Assembly (NCBI GenBank): GCA_029593465.1
Contig: JAKTNK010000007.1
Coordinates: 41,284-105,283, forward strand
Origin: Streptococcus suis
Lineage (GTDB): Bacteria > Bacillota > Bacilli > Lactobacillales > Streptococcaceae
Direction of reading: 5' to 3'
Length of the DNA: 64,000 nucleotides
Below are positions 27,301-36,957 of the stretch, piece after piece. Each line of letters starts with the position of its first letter. The first letter of the stretch is position 1. Under the pieces are notes generated by a model, which saw nothing but the letters and a program-made list of their open reading frames with translations, made no database searches and was not told the DNA's origin. Position numbers and translations under genes: made by a program.

Positions 27301-27726
27301 CTTGCCTTAAAAGAAGTGACTGCCTTTGGGGATATTCCTAAAAAATTAAAAGCGGCACTGCGTTATGACGGCTTGTTTAGGGAAGAATTTCTCACCTACC
27401 TACCAGAGGATGACTATAAATACAAAAGTAATAAACAAGCGGTTGTTTATAATGAGTCAGAATTGGAGGGCTTGTTGACTTTTCTAAAAGCGCAGTATCA
27501 AAAGGCTGCTGACACCATACGTCAAGGTCATTTCGCCATCAATCCTTACACGCGTGATGGTAAGACGGTTTTAGGAGAGCAGTTGACGGCTTTAACTGGT
27601 TTTGAAGCTGACCTTCACCTTGCCCAAGCTCGGCAGTTGGAGATCATTAAGGCTAGTCCTAGCCAAAAACGGCAGCTATTATTAGAGAAAATTCAAGAAC
27701 ACAATCGTGAAGAGGAAGGGGAGTAA
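24370..27726 (+). CDS. rexB: ATP-dependent nuclease subunit B (RexB/AddB)
   Basis: A 1118-residue subunit of the AddAB-type helicase-nuclease that resects double-strand breaks for RecA. The N-terminal part is the inactive helicase-like AddB fold (no proper Walker A). The C-terminal RecB-type nuclease domain has ARSHGNFLHKVFERSL and the catalytic block GFIDRVDT...YGVIDYKSSRQRF (about 895-940). No four-Cys iron-sulfur cluster is evident, as in streptococcal RexB. The rexA ATG follows two bases after the stop. Confidence 0.95.
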   Translation: MKLYYTNISNSLTQLLTQEAQSYLSKGKRVFYIAPNSLSFEKERQVLEYLPNHATFQMIVTRFGQLPNYFMLPKRPEREALDDAGLRMIIYRLLNQLPEDELAVFGRLKKDPGFIEQVLTLYKELSKSQVQLSDLEVLISKKNPLDKVRELRLILSRLIDTLTLEQLDGESKLQFFMRAIREGALDSQLKDIVLVVDGFTRFSEEEEALIALLHDKVETVIIGTYASQKAYDATLLSGNIYEASVSFLRHLAAQYGVKAQELLANPVETPFAKLSRALEAYYDFSNQDLLPDWQDSDNQAVQVWEATNQKAEIEAVARDIRQKMRQEGADYKDFLLLLGDEQAYKLPLERLLTQFEIPFYWGRAESMVNHPLSAFMMSLERVLRYAYQRDDLINLLRTGLFGNYQMADIDVFEQYCRFADVKSAQFQKPFKHNVTRQVDKDGQTHILEKYDLEHLNHLRRSIIRPLSSLKMEGNIDELMERLVQFLETVNLPKNVQNLLSGARQEEVEQHEQVWSAFCRLLEQAKLAFAGQELSMSELIALITNGMTSSDYRTVPATVNVVNIRSYDLIEPHSAPYVYALGLGQSAFPKIVQNTSLLSDDERRLFNEKTSGQGSFEIVSGDNLKKNHFVAISLLNAAQKRLVLSYPQLAANGPETMSPYLAVLVKPFGLPLFSKQSTLGQIAPDDLGSYKEVLARLVSLNRSQFLDRLSKEELTYWSVLGRVIRKRLSDKGLTVTPLSTKLTSKPLSEAVLAVLFPQAEPIRLSASALARFYNNQYLYFVEKILGLTEPDTIHPDARSHGNFLHKVFERSLANPADISFQEKLTQALAQTEAEPRFQSLYEEDQESLYSRELLESIARATGSLFETTTDIHVSRQEAAFRLDLSDRDTLEEDRPVAITGFIDRVDTLKSAANDLAYGVIDYKSSRQRFDLEAFYNGLSPQLLTYLLALREGKTPQGDALFADLDYFGAMYLQMQEPSLALKEVTAFGDIPKKLKAALRYDGLFREEFLTYLPEDDYKYKSNKQAVVYNESELEGLLTFLKAQYQKAADTIRQGHFAINPYTRDGKTVLGEQLTALTGFEADLHLAQARQLEIIKASPSQKRQLLLEKIQEHNREEEGE

Positions 27727-27728
27727 TC

Positions 27729-30700
27729 ATGTTTCAAGACTATTTGAGTTCATCGGAGATTGAGGCTTCGATTGCTTCAGAAAAAGAATTGCCCCAGGGT
27801 CACCAACAACGAACTCCCGAGCAAATCGAAGCCATCTATAGCCATGGTCAAAACATGCTTGTATCAGCTTCAGCAGGGTCTGGAAAAACCTTTGTCATGG
27901 TTGAGCGCATTGTGGATATGATTGAACGTGGGGTCACTATTGATCAACTCTTTATTTCGACCTTTACGGTTAAGGCAGCTACCGAATTAAAGGAACGTCT
28001 GGAAAAAAAACTCTCTCAATCATTGGCCCATACTCAAGACGAAGCCTTACAAGCCCACTTATCGACTCAATTATCCAATGTCCAAACCGCTAATATTGGG
28101 ACCATGGATGCCTTCACGCAAAAACTGGTCACCCGATACGGCTATCTTGTAGGCATTTCACCTAGCTTTAAGGTTTTGCAGGATGAGACAGAGCAAGCGC
28201 TGCTAAAAGACCGTGTTTTTAGTGATTTATTTGCTCAATTTCGAGAAGATTCTGCAAGAGGAAAGCTATTTACGGATTTGGTGCGTAATTTTACTGGAAA
28301 AGCCAAGTCAAGTAATGCTTTTCGACAGGTTGTTTACCAACTCTACGCCTTTATGCAAGCGACAGCCGATCCCAAGGATTGGCTTGACAATCGCTTTTTC
28401 AATAAGGCAGCCTACACAGCCACGACCTATTATCCCTATCAAGCTCTGCCTAAGATTGGGAATGAATTGGAGGAAGCAGCTCGTTACTACGCAGATCTCC
28501 ATCGTCAAGTGAAGCAGGCGATTGCGCAGAAACAACTGGGACAAGTAAGAAAGCTGATGGCAAAATTGGCTTTTAAAGCCAGTGTTTTTGGTCAAAAAGG
28601 CGACTACTTGGATTTGGTAGATTTACTAACGCGCTATGCCAATATTGATGTGGATCAAGCTAAGGCCAGTCGGGCGGAGGTGCAGGCTGCTAGAGAGCAT
28701 TTCTTGGCTTTGTGCCAACGTCCTGCGACCACAACCAAGACAGGGAAATTGGATAAAGTTTCAAGGCAAGTAGAGGCCTTGAAACGCCATCAAAAAGCCT
28801 TGTTAACCTTATTGGAAACTAGGCAGTTGGCGCGTTTTGTGGAGGAAATCGATGCCCAAGGGATTGCTAGTACCCACTTGAAAAAGTATCAATTGGAGCC
28901 TTTTTTAGAGCACTACCGTTTTTCAGATTTGACCATTGATGATGTGAGAGCGAGTGATTTGGATCTTATCAGTCGTCAATGTGACCACCTATTTCAGCAG
29001 CTAAAAGAGATGGTTGAGACCATGATGGGCTGTTTGGCAGCTTATACTGATGAAACGTTTGAACAAAACTACTTCTTGCTGGAGGAGCAGCTGCATGAGG
29101 CATTTGATAAGTGGTTTACCAAGAAAGAATGGGACAATCGCTTTCCAAAATTAGTTGATTATCACAGGCTCTATGCCATGATTAGCCTGATTTATCAAGA
29201 ACAGCCTAAAGCTATGTCGCAATTAGAAGTGTTACAAGATTTTCTTAGGGCTTTCTCAGAGCGCTACCTAGCCTTAAAAATCAGCGAGTCTAGCCTAGAA
29301 TTTTCAGATATTGCCCATGCAGCCATTCGTATCTTATCTGATAATCAGGAGTTGCGAGCGCAGTTTCAAGCACACTATGCGGAAGTCATGGTTGATGAAT
29401 ACCAAGACAATAGCCCGATTCAAGAACGCCTTTTGGACTTGTTGTCAAATGGGCACAATCGTTTTATGGTGGGTGATGTCAAGCAATCCATCTACCGCTT
29501 CCGTCAAGCCGATCCTACGATTTTTACCGAAAAGTTTAATCGTTTTAAGAATGATCCATCCTCAGGTAAGTTGATTGTTTTGAAGGAAAATTTCCGTAGT
29601 CATAAGGAAGTGGTTGATAGCGTCAATTTTGTGTTTCGTCATCTGATGGATGAGGATTTAGGAGACATTGCTTACGATGAGACGCAGGAATTGGTTGCCG
29701 GCAATCCTGAGAAACAGAGTGAAACCCCGGACTACAAAACCGTCTTTTTGCTCTACGATGACAAGGAACAGGCTGTTGAGGAAGAACTCTTGGAACAAGA
29801 GAAGGATACGGATCTTTCCCAAGGGCAGGTTGATTTGGTTATCGCTGAAATCCAGCGTCTGAAATCCCAGACCAAAGATTCTTTTGATTTTGCCAATATT
29901 GCTTTATTAGTCCCTTCAAGAACCCGTAATCTAACGATTTTAAAACGTTTTTCAGAAGCTGGCATTCCCTTAGTGGCTGACGACGGTGTGATGAACTACC
30001 TCAAGTCAACGGAAGTCATGGTGATGTTGGAAACCCTACGAACCATCAACAATCCCTTGAACGATTACCCCTTGGTGTCCTTACTTAAATCCCCTATGTT
30101 TTCATTTGATGAAGATGAGTTGGCACGCATTGCTGTTCAAGCTCATAAGCAGGATTTTGTTTCCTTTTATGACAAGTTACGCTTAGCTGATGAGCGAGCG
30201 GGACAGCATGCGGAACTAATCACTGACACACTTGGCAACAAAATTAGGCAGTTTTTAGGCTATCTCCATTCATGGCGCTCCTATGCCCAAACGCATATGA
30301 TTTATCAGCTGATTTGGAAAATTTACAACGAACGTTTTTACATGGATTATGTTGGTGCTTTACCCAACGGCTTGCAGCGGCAGATGAACCTGTATAGCCT
30401 GGCTCTCAGGGCTAACCAATATGAGCAGTCAGGCTTTAGAGGCCTTAATCGTTTTGTGGCCATGATTGATCATATCTTAGAGCAAGATCATGATTTGGCC
30501 GATGTTGTTACCGCCCTTCCTAAGAATGCGGTAAGAATGATGACCATTCATAAGAGCAAGGGCTTGGAGTTTGACTATGTCTTTGTTCTGAATATGGATC
30601 AGCAGTTTAACCTTAGAGAAATGACGCATGAAAAAGCAATTGCACATCCAGCGCATGGGGTCGGCATTATTTACCAAGCAGACTTATCATCGGATGAACG

Positions 30701-31793
30701 CTTAGCACAGCCTTCGAGCTTACCACTAAAAGTGAGCATGGAGACATTGCCTTTCAAAACCAATAAAGACCTAGTGCTCAGAGCAAGCCTCTCAGAACGG
30801 ATGCGTCTGCTTTATGTGGCCATGACCAGAGCTGTGAAAAAGCTTTATTTGGTTGGTACGGCATCTCAATCGGAACATCAACAGACAGCAGATAATAAAG
30901 AGCCTGTATTAGCACTGGGAAGGCGTGAGAAGATGCGTTCTTTTCAAGCTTGGCTATTGGCGATGGCTGAGGATTACCCAACAGCCTTTGCCAAAACCAT
31001 CGAGTTGCGCTACGCATCAGGAGACAATATCATTGTAGAGCCCTCTGGGATTAATCTGAATGACCTTTCTCATAATCGTCAGTCAGAAGACATCGTCAAG
31101 GCTTTGGATAATCTCCAATACGTGCAGGATTACAATGATAGCCATGCTGCAGGGATAGCGCTGCCGAGTCTCAGAACCCCAAGTCAGCTGAAAAAGGCGA
31201 AAATATTGGAACAAGAGAAGACAGACATTGCCCTAATCAGCCAAAGCCCAGACAAACAAGCCCCTGTCACAATCGCCTTACCAACATTTGCAGCTAAAAA
31301 AGAACCGACTGCTACAGAAATAGGGTCAGCCCTACACCAACTGATGCAACGTTTAGAATTGACAAAACCGCTCACGCAAGAGACTATCAGAGCAACTGCC
31401 AAGGCCATGACAGATGATGATAGCCTTCTGAAAGAGTTGCCAGTGGCGAAGATTGAGGCCTTTTTCAAGACAGAGATCGGTCAACTTATGTTAGCCAATC
31501 AAGCAAATCTCCATCGAGAAGCCCCTTTTGCGATTTTGACGGATGATTTGGCGAGCGGTGAGTCTTTTGTTATCCGTGGCATTATCGATGGCTACCTGTT
31601 ACTGGAAGATCGTATTATCTTGTTTGATTACAAAACAGACCATTATAGAGATGCTAAGCAGGTCTTGGAGCGGTATCAGGAGCAGATGGCGCTTTATGCC
31701 AAGTCCTTGAAGCAAGCTTATCAGATAGACCGTGTTCAAGCCTATCTAGTCCTCTTTGGAGGAGAAGTTCTAGAAGTTGTACCAGTCTTTTAA
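27729..31793 (+). CDS. rexA: ATP-dependent helicase/nuclease subunit A (RexA/AddA)
   Basis: A 1354-residue UvrD-type helicase plus RecB-family nuclease. Walker A SASAGSGKT is near residues 45-53, motif II VMVDEYQDN near 556, motif VI LLYVAMTRA near 1030, and the nuclease motif GIIDGYLLLEDRIILFDYKTD near 1290. It is longer than the roughly 1220 residues I recall for S. pyogenes RexA; the extra length lies mainly between about residues 220 and 500, before the ESSLEFSDIAH block, in a Lys/Gln-rich helical region. It forms an operon with rexB. Confidence 0.95.
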   Translation: MFQDYLSSSEIEASIASEKELPQGHQQRTPEQIEAIYSHGQNMLVSASAGSGKTFVMVERIVDMIERGVTIDQLFISTFTVKAATELKERLEKKLSQSLAHTQDEALQAHLSTQLSNVQTANIGTMDAFTQKLVTRYGYLVGISPSFKVLQDETEQALLKDRVFSDLFAQFREDSARGKLFTDLVRNFTGKAKSSNAFRQVVYQLYAFMQATADPKDWLDNRFFNKAAYTATTYYPYQALPKIGNELEEAARYYADLHRQVKQAIAQKQLGQVRKLMAKLAFKASVFGQKGDYLDLVDLLTRYANIDVDQAKASRAEVQAAREHFLALCQRPATTTKTGKLDKVSRQVEALKRHQKALLTLLETRQLARFVEEIDAQGIASTHLKKYQLEPFLEHYRFSDLTIDDVRASDLDLISRQCDHLFQQLKEMVETMMGCLAAYTDETFEQNYFLLEEQLHEAFDKWFTKKEWDNRFPKLVDYHRLYAMISLIYQEQPKAMSQLEVLQDFLRAFSERYLALKISESSLEFSDIAHAAIRILSDNQELRAQFQAHYAEVMVDEYQDNSPIQERLLDLLSNGHNRFMVGDVKQSIYRFRQADPTIFTEKFNRFKNDPSSGKLIVLKENFRSHKEVVDSVNFVFRHLMDEDLGDIAYDETQELVAGNPEKQSETPDYKTVFLLYDDKEQAVEEELLEQEKDTDLSQGQVDLVIAEIQRLKSQTKDSFDFANIALLVPSRTRNLTILKRFSEAGIPLVADDGVMNYLKSTEVMVMLETLRTINNPLNDYPLVSLLKSPMFSFDEDELARIAVQAHKQDFVSFYDKLRLADERAGQHAELITDTLGNKIRQFLGYLHSWRSYAQTHMIYQLIWKIYNERFYMDYVGALPNGLQRQMNLYSLALRANQYEQSGFRGLNRFVAMIDHILEQDHDLADVVTALPKNAVRMMTIHKSKGLEFDYVFVLNMDQQFNLREMTHEKAIAHPAHGVGIIYQADLSSDERLAQPSSLPLKVSMETLPFKTNKDLVLRASLSERMRLLYVAMTRAVKKLYLVGTASQSEHQQTADNKEPVLALGRREKMRSFQAWLLAMAEDYPTAFAKTIELRYASGDNIIVEPSGINLNDLSHNRQSEDIVKALDNLQYVQDYNDSHAAGIALPSLRTPSQLKKAKILEQEKTDIALISQSPDKQAPVTIALPTFAAKKEPTATEIGSALHQLMQRLELTKPLTQETIRATAKAMTDDDSLLKELPVAKIEAFFKTEIGQLMLANQANLHREAPFAILTDDLASGESFVIRGIIDGYLLLEDRIILFDYKTDHYRDAKQVLERYQEQMALYAKSLKQAYQIDRVQAYLVLFGGEVLEVVPVF

Positions 31794-31842
31794 GTAACCT
31801 TTTCCAGATTAACGTGCCTCTCTATTAAAGACGTTGAGCATT

Positions 31843-31851
31843 TGCTATAAT
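31843..31851 (+). promoter_or_regulatory. Extended -10 promoter of rapZ-yvcK-whiA
   Basis: TGC-TATAAT at the end of a region following rexA; AAGGAGG precedes the rapZ ATG at 31873. Confidence 0.7.
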
Positions 31852-31872
31852 AAATACATAAGGAGGAAAGCT

Positions 31873-32763
31873 ATGACAAAACCTAATATTAATCTCGTCA
31901 TTGTGACGGGCATGAGTGGCGCTGGCAAAACAGTAGCTATCCAGTCTTTTGAAGACTTAGGTTACTTTACGATGGACAATATGCCACCAGCCCTACTGCC
32001 TAAATTTTTAGAATTGGTAGAGCAGTCCGAGGACACCCATCGTGTCGCTGTTGTTGTGGATATGCGTAGTCGGCTTTTCTTCAAGGAAATCACGACTATT
32101 TTGGACAAACTGGATCGTAATGATGCCATTGACTTTAACATTCTCTTTTTAGATGCGACTGATGGCGAGTTGGTCTCACGCTACAAAGAGACGAGACGGA
32201 GCCATCCCTTGGCAGCTGATGGACGGGTCTTAGATGGCATTACTCTCGAACGTGAGCTATTGGCACCCTTGAAAAGCCTTAGCCAAAACGTTGTTGACAC
32301 TACCGAATTGACACCACGCCAGCTTCGAAAAGAAATCTCAGACCAGTTCTCAAAAAATACTGATAAAACGTATTTTCGGATTGAAGTCATGAGTTTTGGC
32401 TTTAAATATGGTCTGCCCCTAGATGCTGACTTGGTTTTTGATGTGCGTTTCTTGCCCAATCCCTACTATCAGCCAGAGCTCAGAGAGCAGACAGGGCTTG
32501 ACAAGCCAGTATATGATTATGTCATGTCTCAGCAAGAATCAGAAGATTTTTATCAGAACCTAATCAACCTGCTAGAGCCGATATTACCAGGCTATCAACG
32601 CGAAGGAAAATCCTTGCTAACCATTGCTGTCGGCTGTACGGGCGGTCAACACCGCAGCGTTGCCTTTGCTCATCGCTTGGCCAAAGAGTTGTCCAAGCAA
32701 TGGTCTGTCAATGAGAGTCACAGAGACAAGGATCGTCGTAAGGAAACGGTGAACCGCTCATGA
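31873..32763 (+). CDS. rapZ: RNase adapter / nucleotide-binding protein RapZ (YvcJ)
   Basis: A 296-residue P-loop protein with Walker A GMSGAGKT at 13-20, a DMRSR block and the C-terminal metabolite-binding domain with [14 protein letters not shown]-type signature ([11 protein letters not shown]). In Escherichia coli RapZ targets GlmZ for RNase E; in Gram-positives (YvcJ) it binds ATP/GTP and influences competence. ATG 31873 with AAGGAGG was chosen over an upstream start at 31834 that overlaps the promoter. It overlaps yvcK by 4 bases. Confidence 0.95.
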   Translation: MTKPNINLVIVTGMSGAGKTVAIQSFEDLGYFTMDNMPPALLPKFLELVEQSEDTHRVAVVVDMRSRLFFKEITTILDKLDRNDAIDFNILFLDATDGELVSRYKETRRSHPLAADGRVLDGITLERELLAPLKSLSQNVVDTTELTPRQLRKEISDQFSKNTDKTYFRIEVMSFGFKYGLPLDADLVFDVRFLPNPYYQPELREQTGLDKPVYDYVMSQQESEDFYQNLINLLEPILPGYQREGKSLLTIAVGCTGGQHRSVAFAHRLAKELSKQWSVNESHRDKDRRKETVNRS

Positions 32764-33737
32764 GAAAACCCAGAATAACAGTGATTGGTGGCGGGACAGG
32801 CATCCCTGTCATCCTCAAATCCTTACGTCACCAACATGTTGACATCACAGCAGTGGTGACAGTAGCTGATGACGGCGGATCGTCAGGCAAAATCCGCTCA
32901 GCCATGCAGATGACCCCACCGGGAGACCTGCGAAATGTCCTAGTGGCCATGAGTGATATGCCCAAGTTTTACGAAGAACTCTTTCAGTATCGCTTTAAAG
33001 ACAGTGATGGCGCCTTGGCAGGTCATCCTTTAGGGAATCTTATCATAGCCGGGGTTTCGGAAATGGAAGGGTCGACCTATCATGCCATGCAGGCCTTGAC
33101 TCAGTTTTTCCATACCACTGGAAAAATTTACCCCTCGAGTGTCACTCCCTTGACCTTGCATGCTGTTTTTAAGGATGGGCATGAAGTGATTGGGGAGAGC
33201 CGGATTGCGGATTACGATGGCTTGATTGACCACGTTTATGTGACCAATACCTACAATGATGACATCCCTAAGGCCAGTCCCAAGGTCGTTGAGGCGATTA
33301 TGGACAGTGATATGATTGTTTTGGGGCCAGGATCACTCTTTACCTCGATCCTACCCAATCTGGTCATTCCAGAAATCCGTCAAGCGCTTGTGGAAACCAA
33401 GGCAGAAGTAGCTTATGTCTGCAATATCATGACCCAGCATGGCGAAACCGAGCATTTCACCGATGCGGATCATTTAGCCGTGCTAAATCGTCATCTGGGC
33501 ATTGATGTGATTGATACCGTTTTGGTAAATATCGAAGCGGTTCCTAAAGCGTACATGGAGAGCAATCAGTTTGACGAGTATTTGGTCCAAGTAGAGCATG
33601 ATTTTAAAGGGTTACGCCATAATGCTAAGCGCGTCATCTCATCCAATTTTCTACGCTTGGAAAATGGCGGAGCCTTTCATCACGGTGATTTGGTCGTTGA
33701 AGAGTTGATGGATTTAGTCAGAACGAGGTATCTATGA
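32760..33737 (+). CDS. yvcK: Gluconeogenesis factor YvcK (CofD-like)
   Basis: A 325-residue CofD-fold protein with the N-terminal [14 protein letters not shown] nucleotide-binding loop, [12 protein letters not shown], and PPGDLRN. YvcK proteins bind UDP-sugars and are needed for normal cell shape and growth on gluconeogenic carbon sources in Bacillus. It starts with ATGA overlap on rapZ and ends with an ATGA overlap on whiA, the conserved Firmicutes gene order. Confidence 0.95.
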   Translation: MRKPRITVIGGGTGIPVILKSLRHQHVDITAVVTVADDGGSSGKIRSAMQMTPPGDLRNVLVAMSDMPKFYEELFQYRFKDSDGALAGHPLGNLIIAGVSEMEGSTYHAMQALTQFFHTTGKIYPSSVTPLTLHAVFKDGHEVIGESRIADYDGLIDHVYVTNTYNDDIPKASPKVVEAIMDSDMIVLGPGSLFTSILPNLVIPEIRQALVETKAEVAYVCNIMTQHGETEHFTDADHLAVLNRHLGIDVIDTVLVNIEAVPKAYMESNQFDEYLVQVEHDFKGLRHNAKRVISSNFLRLENGGAFHHGDLVVEELMDLVRTRYL

Positions 33738-34645
33738 GTTTTACCACCACTGTAAAAGAAGAAATCCTGACCAAGTCCCCAAAAACCAAAGAAGAATTAT
33801 CAGCTCTTATCAAAATGTCTGGTAGCGTCGGTTTAACCGCTCAAGGTTTAACACTATCCATTACCAGCGAAAATGCTAAAATAGCGCGTCACCTTTATGC
33901 TTTACTCGAAAAGCATTACGACTGCCATCCCGAAATTCGTTACCACCACAAAACCAACCTCCGTAAAAATCGTGTTTACACGGTGTTTGTAGCCGATGCT
34001 GTCAATCACATTTTGGCGGATTTGCAACTGGCTGATTCCTTTTTTGGTTTTGAGACAGGCATCAATCCGATGATTATGGAAGATGATGACCTAGGACGTG
34101 CCTACCTTCGAGGCGCCTTTTTGGCAACAGGGACCATCCGTGATCCAGAATCTGGGCGTTATCAGCTGGAGATATTTTCAGTTTATCAAGACCATGCGGA
34201 AGATTTGTGCCGGTTGTTGCAAAAATTTCTGCTAGAAGCAAAGCTTATCGAGCATAAAAATGGGACCATGACTTATTTGCAAAAAGCGGAAGATATCATG
34301 GACTTTCTATTGTTGGTTGATGCAGCGTCTGCCAAGGCAACCTACGAAGAAGTCAAAATTTACCGAGAGGCACGCAATGACCTCAATCGAGCGACGAATG
34401 CTGAGGCAGCTAATATCGCAAAGACCATTAGTGCTAGCATGAAAACCATCAATAACATTATCAAGATTATGGATACGGTTGGTTTAGAAGCTCTACCACT
34501 TGAGTTGCAGCAGGTAGCCCAAGTGCGTATTGCCCACCCAGATTACTCAATCCAGAAAATTGCAGACAGCTTGGATTTTCCAATTAGTAAAAGTGGGGTC
34601 AATCATCGTTTGCGAAAGATAAATAAGTTTGCTGAAGAATTATAA
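33734..34645 (+). CDS. whiA: DNA-binding protein WhiA
   Basis: A 303-residue protein with an N-terminal degenerate LAGLIDADG homing-endonuclease fold ([18 protein letters not shown]) and a C-terminal helix-turn-helix ([24 protein letters not shown]). WhiA is a sporulation regulator in Streptomyces and affects cell division and chromosome segregation in Bacillus. Last gene of rapZ-yvcK-whiA. Confidence 0.95.
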   Translation: MSFTTTVKEEILTKSPKTKEELSALIKMSGSVGLTAQGLTLSITSENAKIARHLYALLEKHYDCHPEIRYHHKTNLRKNRVYTVFVADAVNHILADLQLADSFFGFETGINPMIMEDDDLGRAYLRGAFLATGTIRDPESGRYQLEIFSVYQDHAEDLCRLLQKFLLEAKLIEHKNGTMTYLQKAEDIMDFLLLVDAASAKATYEEVKIYREARNDLNRATNAEAANIAKTISASMKTINNIIKIMDTVGLEALPLELQQVAQVRIAHPDYSIQKIADSLDFPISKSGVNHRLRKINKFAEEL

Positions 34646-34647
34646 TG

Positions 34648-34687
34648 AACAGCGTTTTGGAAGATTAGCCAAAATGCTGTTTTTTTA
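34648..34687 (+). terminator. Terminator after whiA
   Basis: 13-bp stem AACAGCGTTTTGG / CCAAAATGCTGTT with one G-U pair, then a T run. Confidence 0.88.
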
Positions 34688-34700
34688 TTTTACTTTTTTG

Positions 34701-34728
34701 TTGACATTTGAGCGAAAAGTGATATACT
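34701..34728 (+). promoter_or_regulatory. adcA promoter
   Basis: TTGACA, 16 bases, TATACT. The first AdcR-type box begins at the last base of the -10. Confidence 0.8.
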
Positions 34729-34739
34729 TAACCAGTAAT
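34728..34739. promoter_or_regulatory. AdcR zinc-repressor box 1
   Basis: TTAACCAGTAAT, close to the streptococcal AdcR consensus TTAACYRGTTAA, overlapping the -10 and start point. Confidence 0.75.
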
Positions 34740-34747
34740 CCAAAAAC

Positions 34748-34759
34748 TAAACCAGTTAA
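34748..34759. promoter_or_regulatory. AdcR zinc-repressor box 2
   Basis: TAAACCAGTTAA, one mismatch from the AdcR consensus, 20 bases from box 1. Two boxes predict tight zinc repression. Confidence 0.8.
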
Positions 34760-34776
34760 GGATGAAGGAGATAGCA

Positions 34777-36309
34777 ATGAAAAGAAAAACAATCATATCA
34801 CTCGGTCTTATGAGCATCAGTTCTTTAGGACTTGCTTTTTATAGCCAATCTGTTCAAGCGACCGATAAAGATAAGGACCTCAATGTGATTGCATCGTTTT
34901 ACCCGATGTATGAATTCACCAAACAAGTTGTTGGTGATGAGGGACAGGTGAGCTTGCTTATGAAAGCAGGAACAGAAGCTCATGATTTTAAACCATCAAC
35001 CAAAGATATCGCCAAGCTTCAAAAGGCAGATGCCTTTGTCTATGATGATGATAACATGGAGACATGGGTGCCAAAGGTGAAAAAATCCCTCGATAACAAG
35101 GGCTCAAACTTTATCAAGGCGACTGGGGATATGCTATTATTAGGTGATGGAGACACTCATGAAGATAGCGATGACCACGATCACGGTGATGAAGAGCATA
35201 CACATGCCTTTGATCCCCATGTTTGGTTATCACCAGAGCGTTCAAAAGTTTTAGTAAAGAATATCGCTGATGATTTGGCGAAAAAATTCCCTAAAAAAGC
35301 AGACGCTTTTCAGAAAAATGCCAAAGCCTATATCAAGAAATTATCAGCCCTTGATGAGAAGTACGAGAAAGCTTTAAAGGACGCCAAGCAAAAGAGTTTT
35401 GTGACCCAACATGCCGCCTTTAGTTACCTAGCCCTTGATTACGGCTTGAACCAAGTGCCCATTACAGGCGTATCAGCGGATCAAGAACCATCTGCCAAAC
35501 GTCTTGGTCAATTATCAAAATACGTTAAAAAGTATGACATTAACTATATCTACTTTGAAGAAAATGCGTCCTCAAAAGTCTCCAAAACCCTAGCCAAAGA
35601 AGCTGGTGTTAAGACAGCCGTTTTAAATCCTTTAGAAGGCTTGACCTCTAAAGAAATGAAGGAAGGCAAAGACTACATTTCAGTGATGGAGGCAAACTTA
35701 AAATCCCTTCAAAAAACGACTGATAAAGCAGGAAAAACTATCGAACCAGAAACTGGTGTGGCAAAGACCATTTATAATGGTTACTTCAAGGATAGTCAAA
35801 TCAAAGACCGCAAATTGTCTGATTGGACTGGTCAATGGCAGTCTGTCTATCCTCTCCTACAAAAGGGTACCTTAGATCCTGTCTTTGATTACAAGGCTAA
35901 GAAAAACAAAGACATGTCAGCAGATGAGTACAAGGCTTACTATACAACTGGCTATCAAACCGATGTTGAGCAAATCACTATTGATGGTAAGAAAATGACC
36001 ATGGAATTTATCCAAAATGGTGAATCTCATAAATACAAGTACAACTATGTGGGGTATGAGATTTTGAACTACAAAAAAGGAAACCGTGGTGTACGCTTCC
36101 TCTTTGAAACAGATGATAAAGATGCCGGACAATTCAAATATGTGCAATTTTCAGACCACGCTATTAGCCCTGGAAAAGCAGAACACTTCCATATTTACTT
36201 TGGAGGAGAGAGCCAAAAAGCCTTGCTAGATGAACTTGAGAATTGGCCAACTTACTATCCTAAAGACCTATCTGGGCATCAAGTAGCACAAGAAATGTTG
36301 GCCCACTGA
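34777..36309 (+). CDS. adcA: Zinc ABC transporter substrate-binding protein AdcA with ZinT domain
   Basis: A 510-residue zinc-capture protein. Residues 1-28 form a signal peptide (cleavage near SVQA) with no lipobox Cys, as I recall for S. pyogenes AdcA. The cluster A-I zinc-binding domain has His69 in TEAHDFKPS, a His/Asp-rich loop at about 128-143 and HVW (His148). From about residue 323 a ZinT domain follows (DWTGQWQSVYPLL), including the late His pair HFHIYFGG. ATG 34777 was chosen because AAGGAG precedes it and it starts the signal peptide; the ATG at 34762 lies too near box 2. Membrane and ATPase subunits are not in this window. Confidence 0.95.
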   Translation: MKRKTIISLGLMSISSLGLAFYSQSVQATDKDKDLNVIASFYPMYEFTKQVVGDEGQVSLLMKAGTEAHDFKPSTKDIAKLQKADAFVYDDDNMETWVPKVKKSLDNKGSNFIKATGDMLLLGDGDTHEDSDDHDHGDEEHTHAFDPHVWLSPERSKVLVKNIADDLAKKFPKKADAFQKNAKAYIKKLSALDEKYEKALKDAKQKSFVTQHAAFSYLALDYGLNQVPITGVSADQEPSAKRLGQLSKYVKKYDINYIYFEENASSKVSKTLAKEAGVKTAVLNPLEGLTSKEMKEGKDYISVMEANLKSLQKTTDKAGKTIEPETGVAKTIYNGYFKDSQIKDRKLSDWTGQWQSVYPLLQKGTLDPVFDYKAKKNKDMSADEYKAYYTTGYQTDVEQITIDGKKMTMEFIQNGESHKYKYNYVGYEILNYKKGNRGVRFLFETDDKDAGQFKYVQFSDHAISPGKAEHFHIYFGGESQKALLDELENWPTYYPKDLSGHQVAQEMLAH

Positions 36310-36381
36310 TACCTTATTATGACAGCTGCGGATGTGAAAGCTACAAACACAGTATGATAAAATAGTCAATCCTATAAGAGC

Positions 36382-36412
36382 AGAGAGATGGTAGCTTTAC
36401 CATCTCTCTTTT
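36382..36412 (+). terminator. Terminator after adcA
   Basis: Perfect 12-bp stem AGAGAGATGGTA / TACCATCTCTCT with a GCTT loop and trailing TTTT. Confidence 0.88.
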
Positions 36413-36424
36413 AATGCTGTGGAT

Positions 36425-36453
36425 AAAAAAACCACTTCCTGTTTAGGAAGTGG
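36425..36453 (-). terminator. Terminator of rpmE2
   Basis: Perfect 9-bp stem CCACTTCCT / AGGAAGTGG with a GTTT loop; seven T follow on the minus strand. Confidence 0.88.
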
Positions 36454-36472
36454 CTGTTGAGTAAACTCACGC

Positions 36473-36733
36473 TTAGTTCGCAGCGTTGGTGTCTTTGAGA
36501 CCGTATTTTTTGTTGAAACGGTCCACACGTCCATCTGCTTGTGTGAATTTTTGACGTCCAGTGTAGAATGGGTGTGAGTCAGAAGAAATCTCAACACGGA
36601 TTAGTGGGTAGGTAGTACCTTCAAACTCAACAGTTTCATTGGTTTGTTTAGTAGAACCACTAAGGAATTGGTAACCAGTCGTTGTGTCTAGGAAAACAAC
36701 TGGACGGTAGTTAGGATGGATATCTTTTTTCAT
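36473..36733 (-). CDS. rpmE2: Ribosomal protein L31 type B
   Basis: An 86-residue L31 of the zinc-free type: it starts [20 protein letters not shown], contains [13 protein letters not shown], and lacks the CxxC zinc motif of type A L31. Type B L31 is the usual streptococcal form. An AAAGGA site lies before the ATG on the minus strand. Monocistronic and convergent with adcA. Confidence 0.96.
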   Translation of the reverse strand: MKKDIHPNYRPVVFLDTTTGYQFLSGSTKQTNETVEFEGTTYPLIRVEISSDSHPFYTGRQKFTQADGRVDRFNKKYGLKDTNAAN

Positions 36734-36883
36734 TGTTAATGTTTCCTTTCTGCCATAGCAATTTGCTTGCCATAGTTATTAACCATTTCATTCTAACAAA
36801 ACTTGCCTGAGTTGACAAGGTTTTTTGTTCTATTTTTATCCCTAACCTATCTTTTTAAACAAAGTTATGCTAAACTAAGGGAG

Positions 36884-36955
36884 TTGCTTAGCAACCCTTG
36901 GTGCTTAAATCCTTTCGCCAAGCATATTACAAACGGTTAAACCGTCAAAGGAGAA
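36884..36955 (+). ncRNA. preQ1-II riboswitch
   Basis: The leader of queT matches the streptococcal preQ1-II (COG4708) motif. An optional first hairpin GTTGC-TT-GCAAC (36884-36895) is followed by P2 CTTGGTG / CGCCAAG (36897-36903 with 36916-36922), CATATTAC, a small hairpin ACGGT / ACCGT (36933-36945), then the ribosome-binding site AAAGGAGAA (36947-36955). In the known structure the binding site involves the Shine-Dalgarno sequence, so preQ1 blocks translation of the transporter. Confidence 0.93.
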
Positions 36956-36957
36956 TT

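Noticed and set aside
36811-36816. TTGACA as -35 for queT
   Set aside because: No acceptable -10 lies 16-18 bases downstream.
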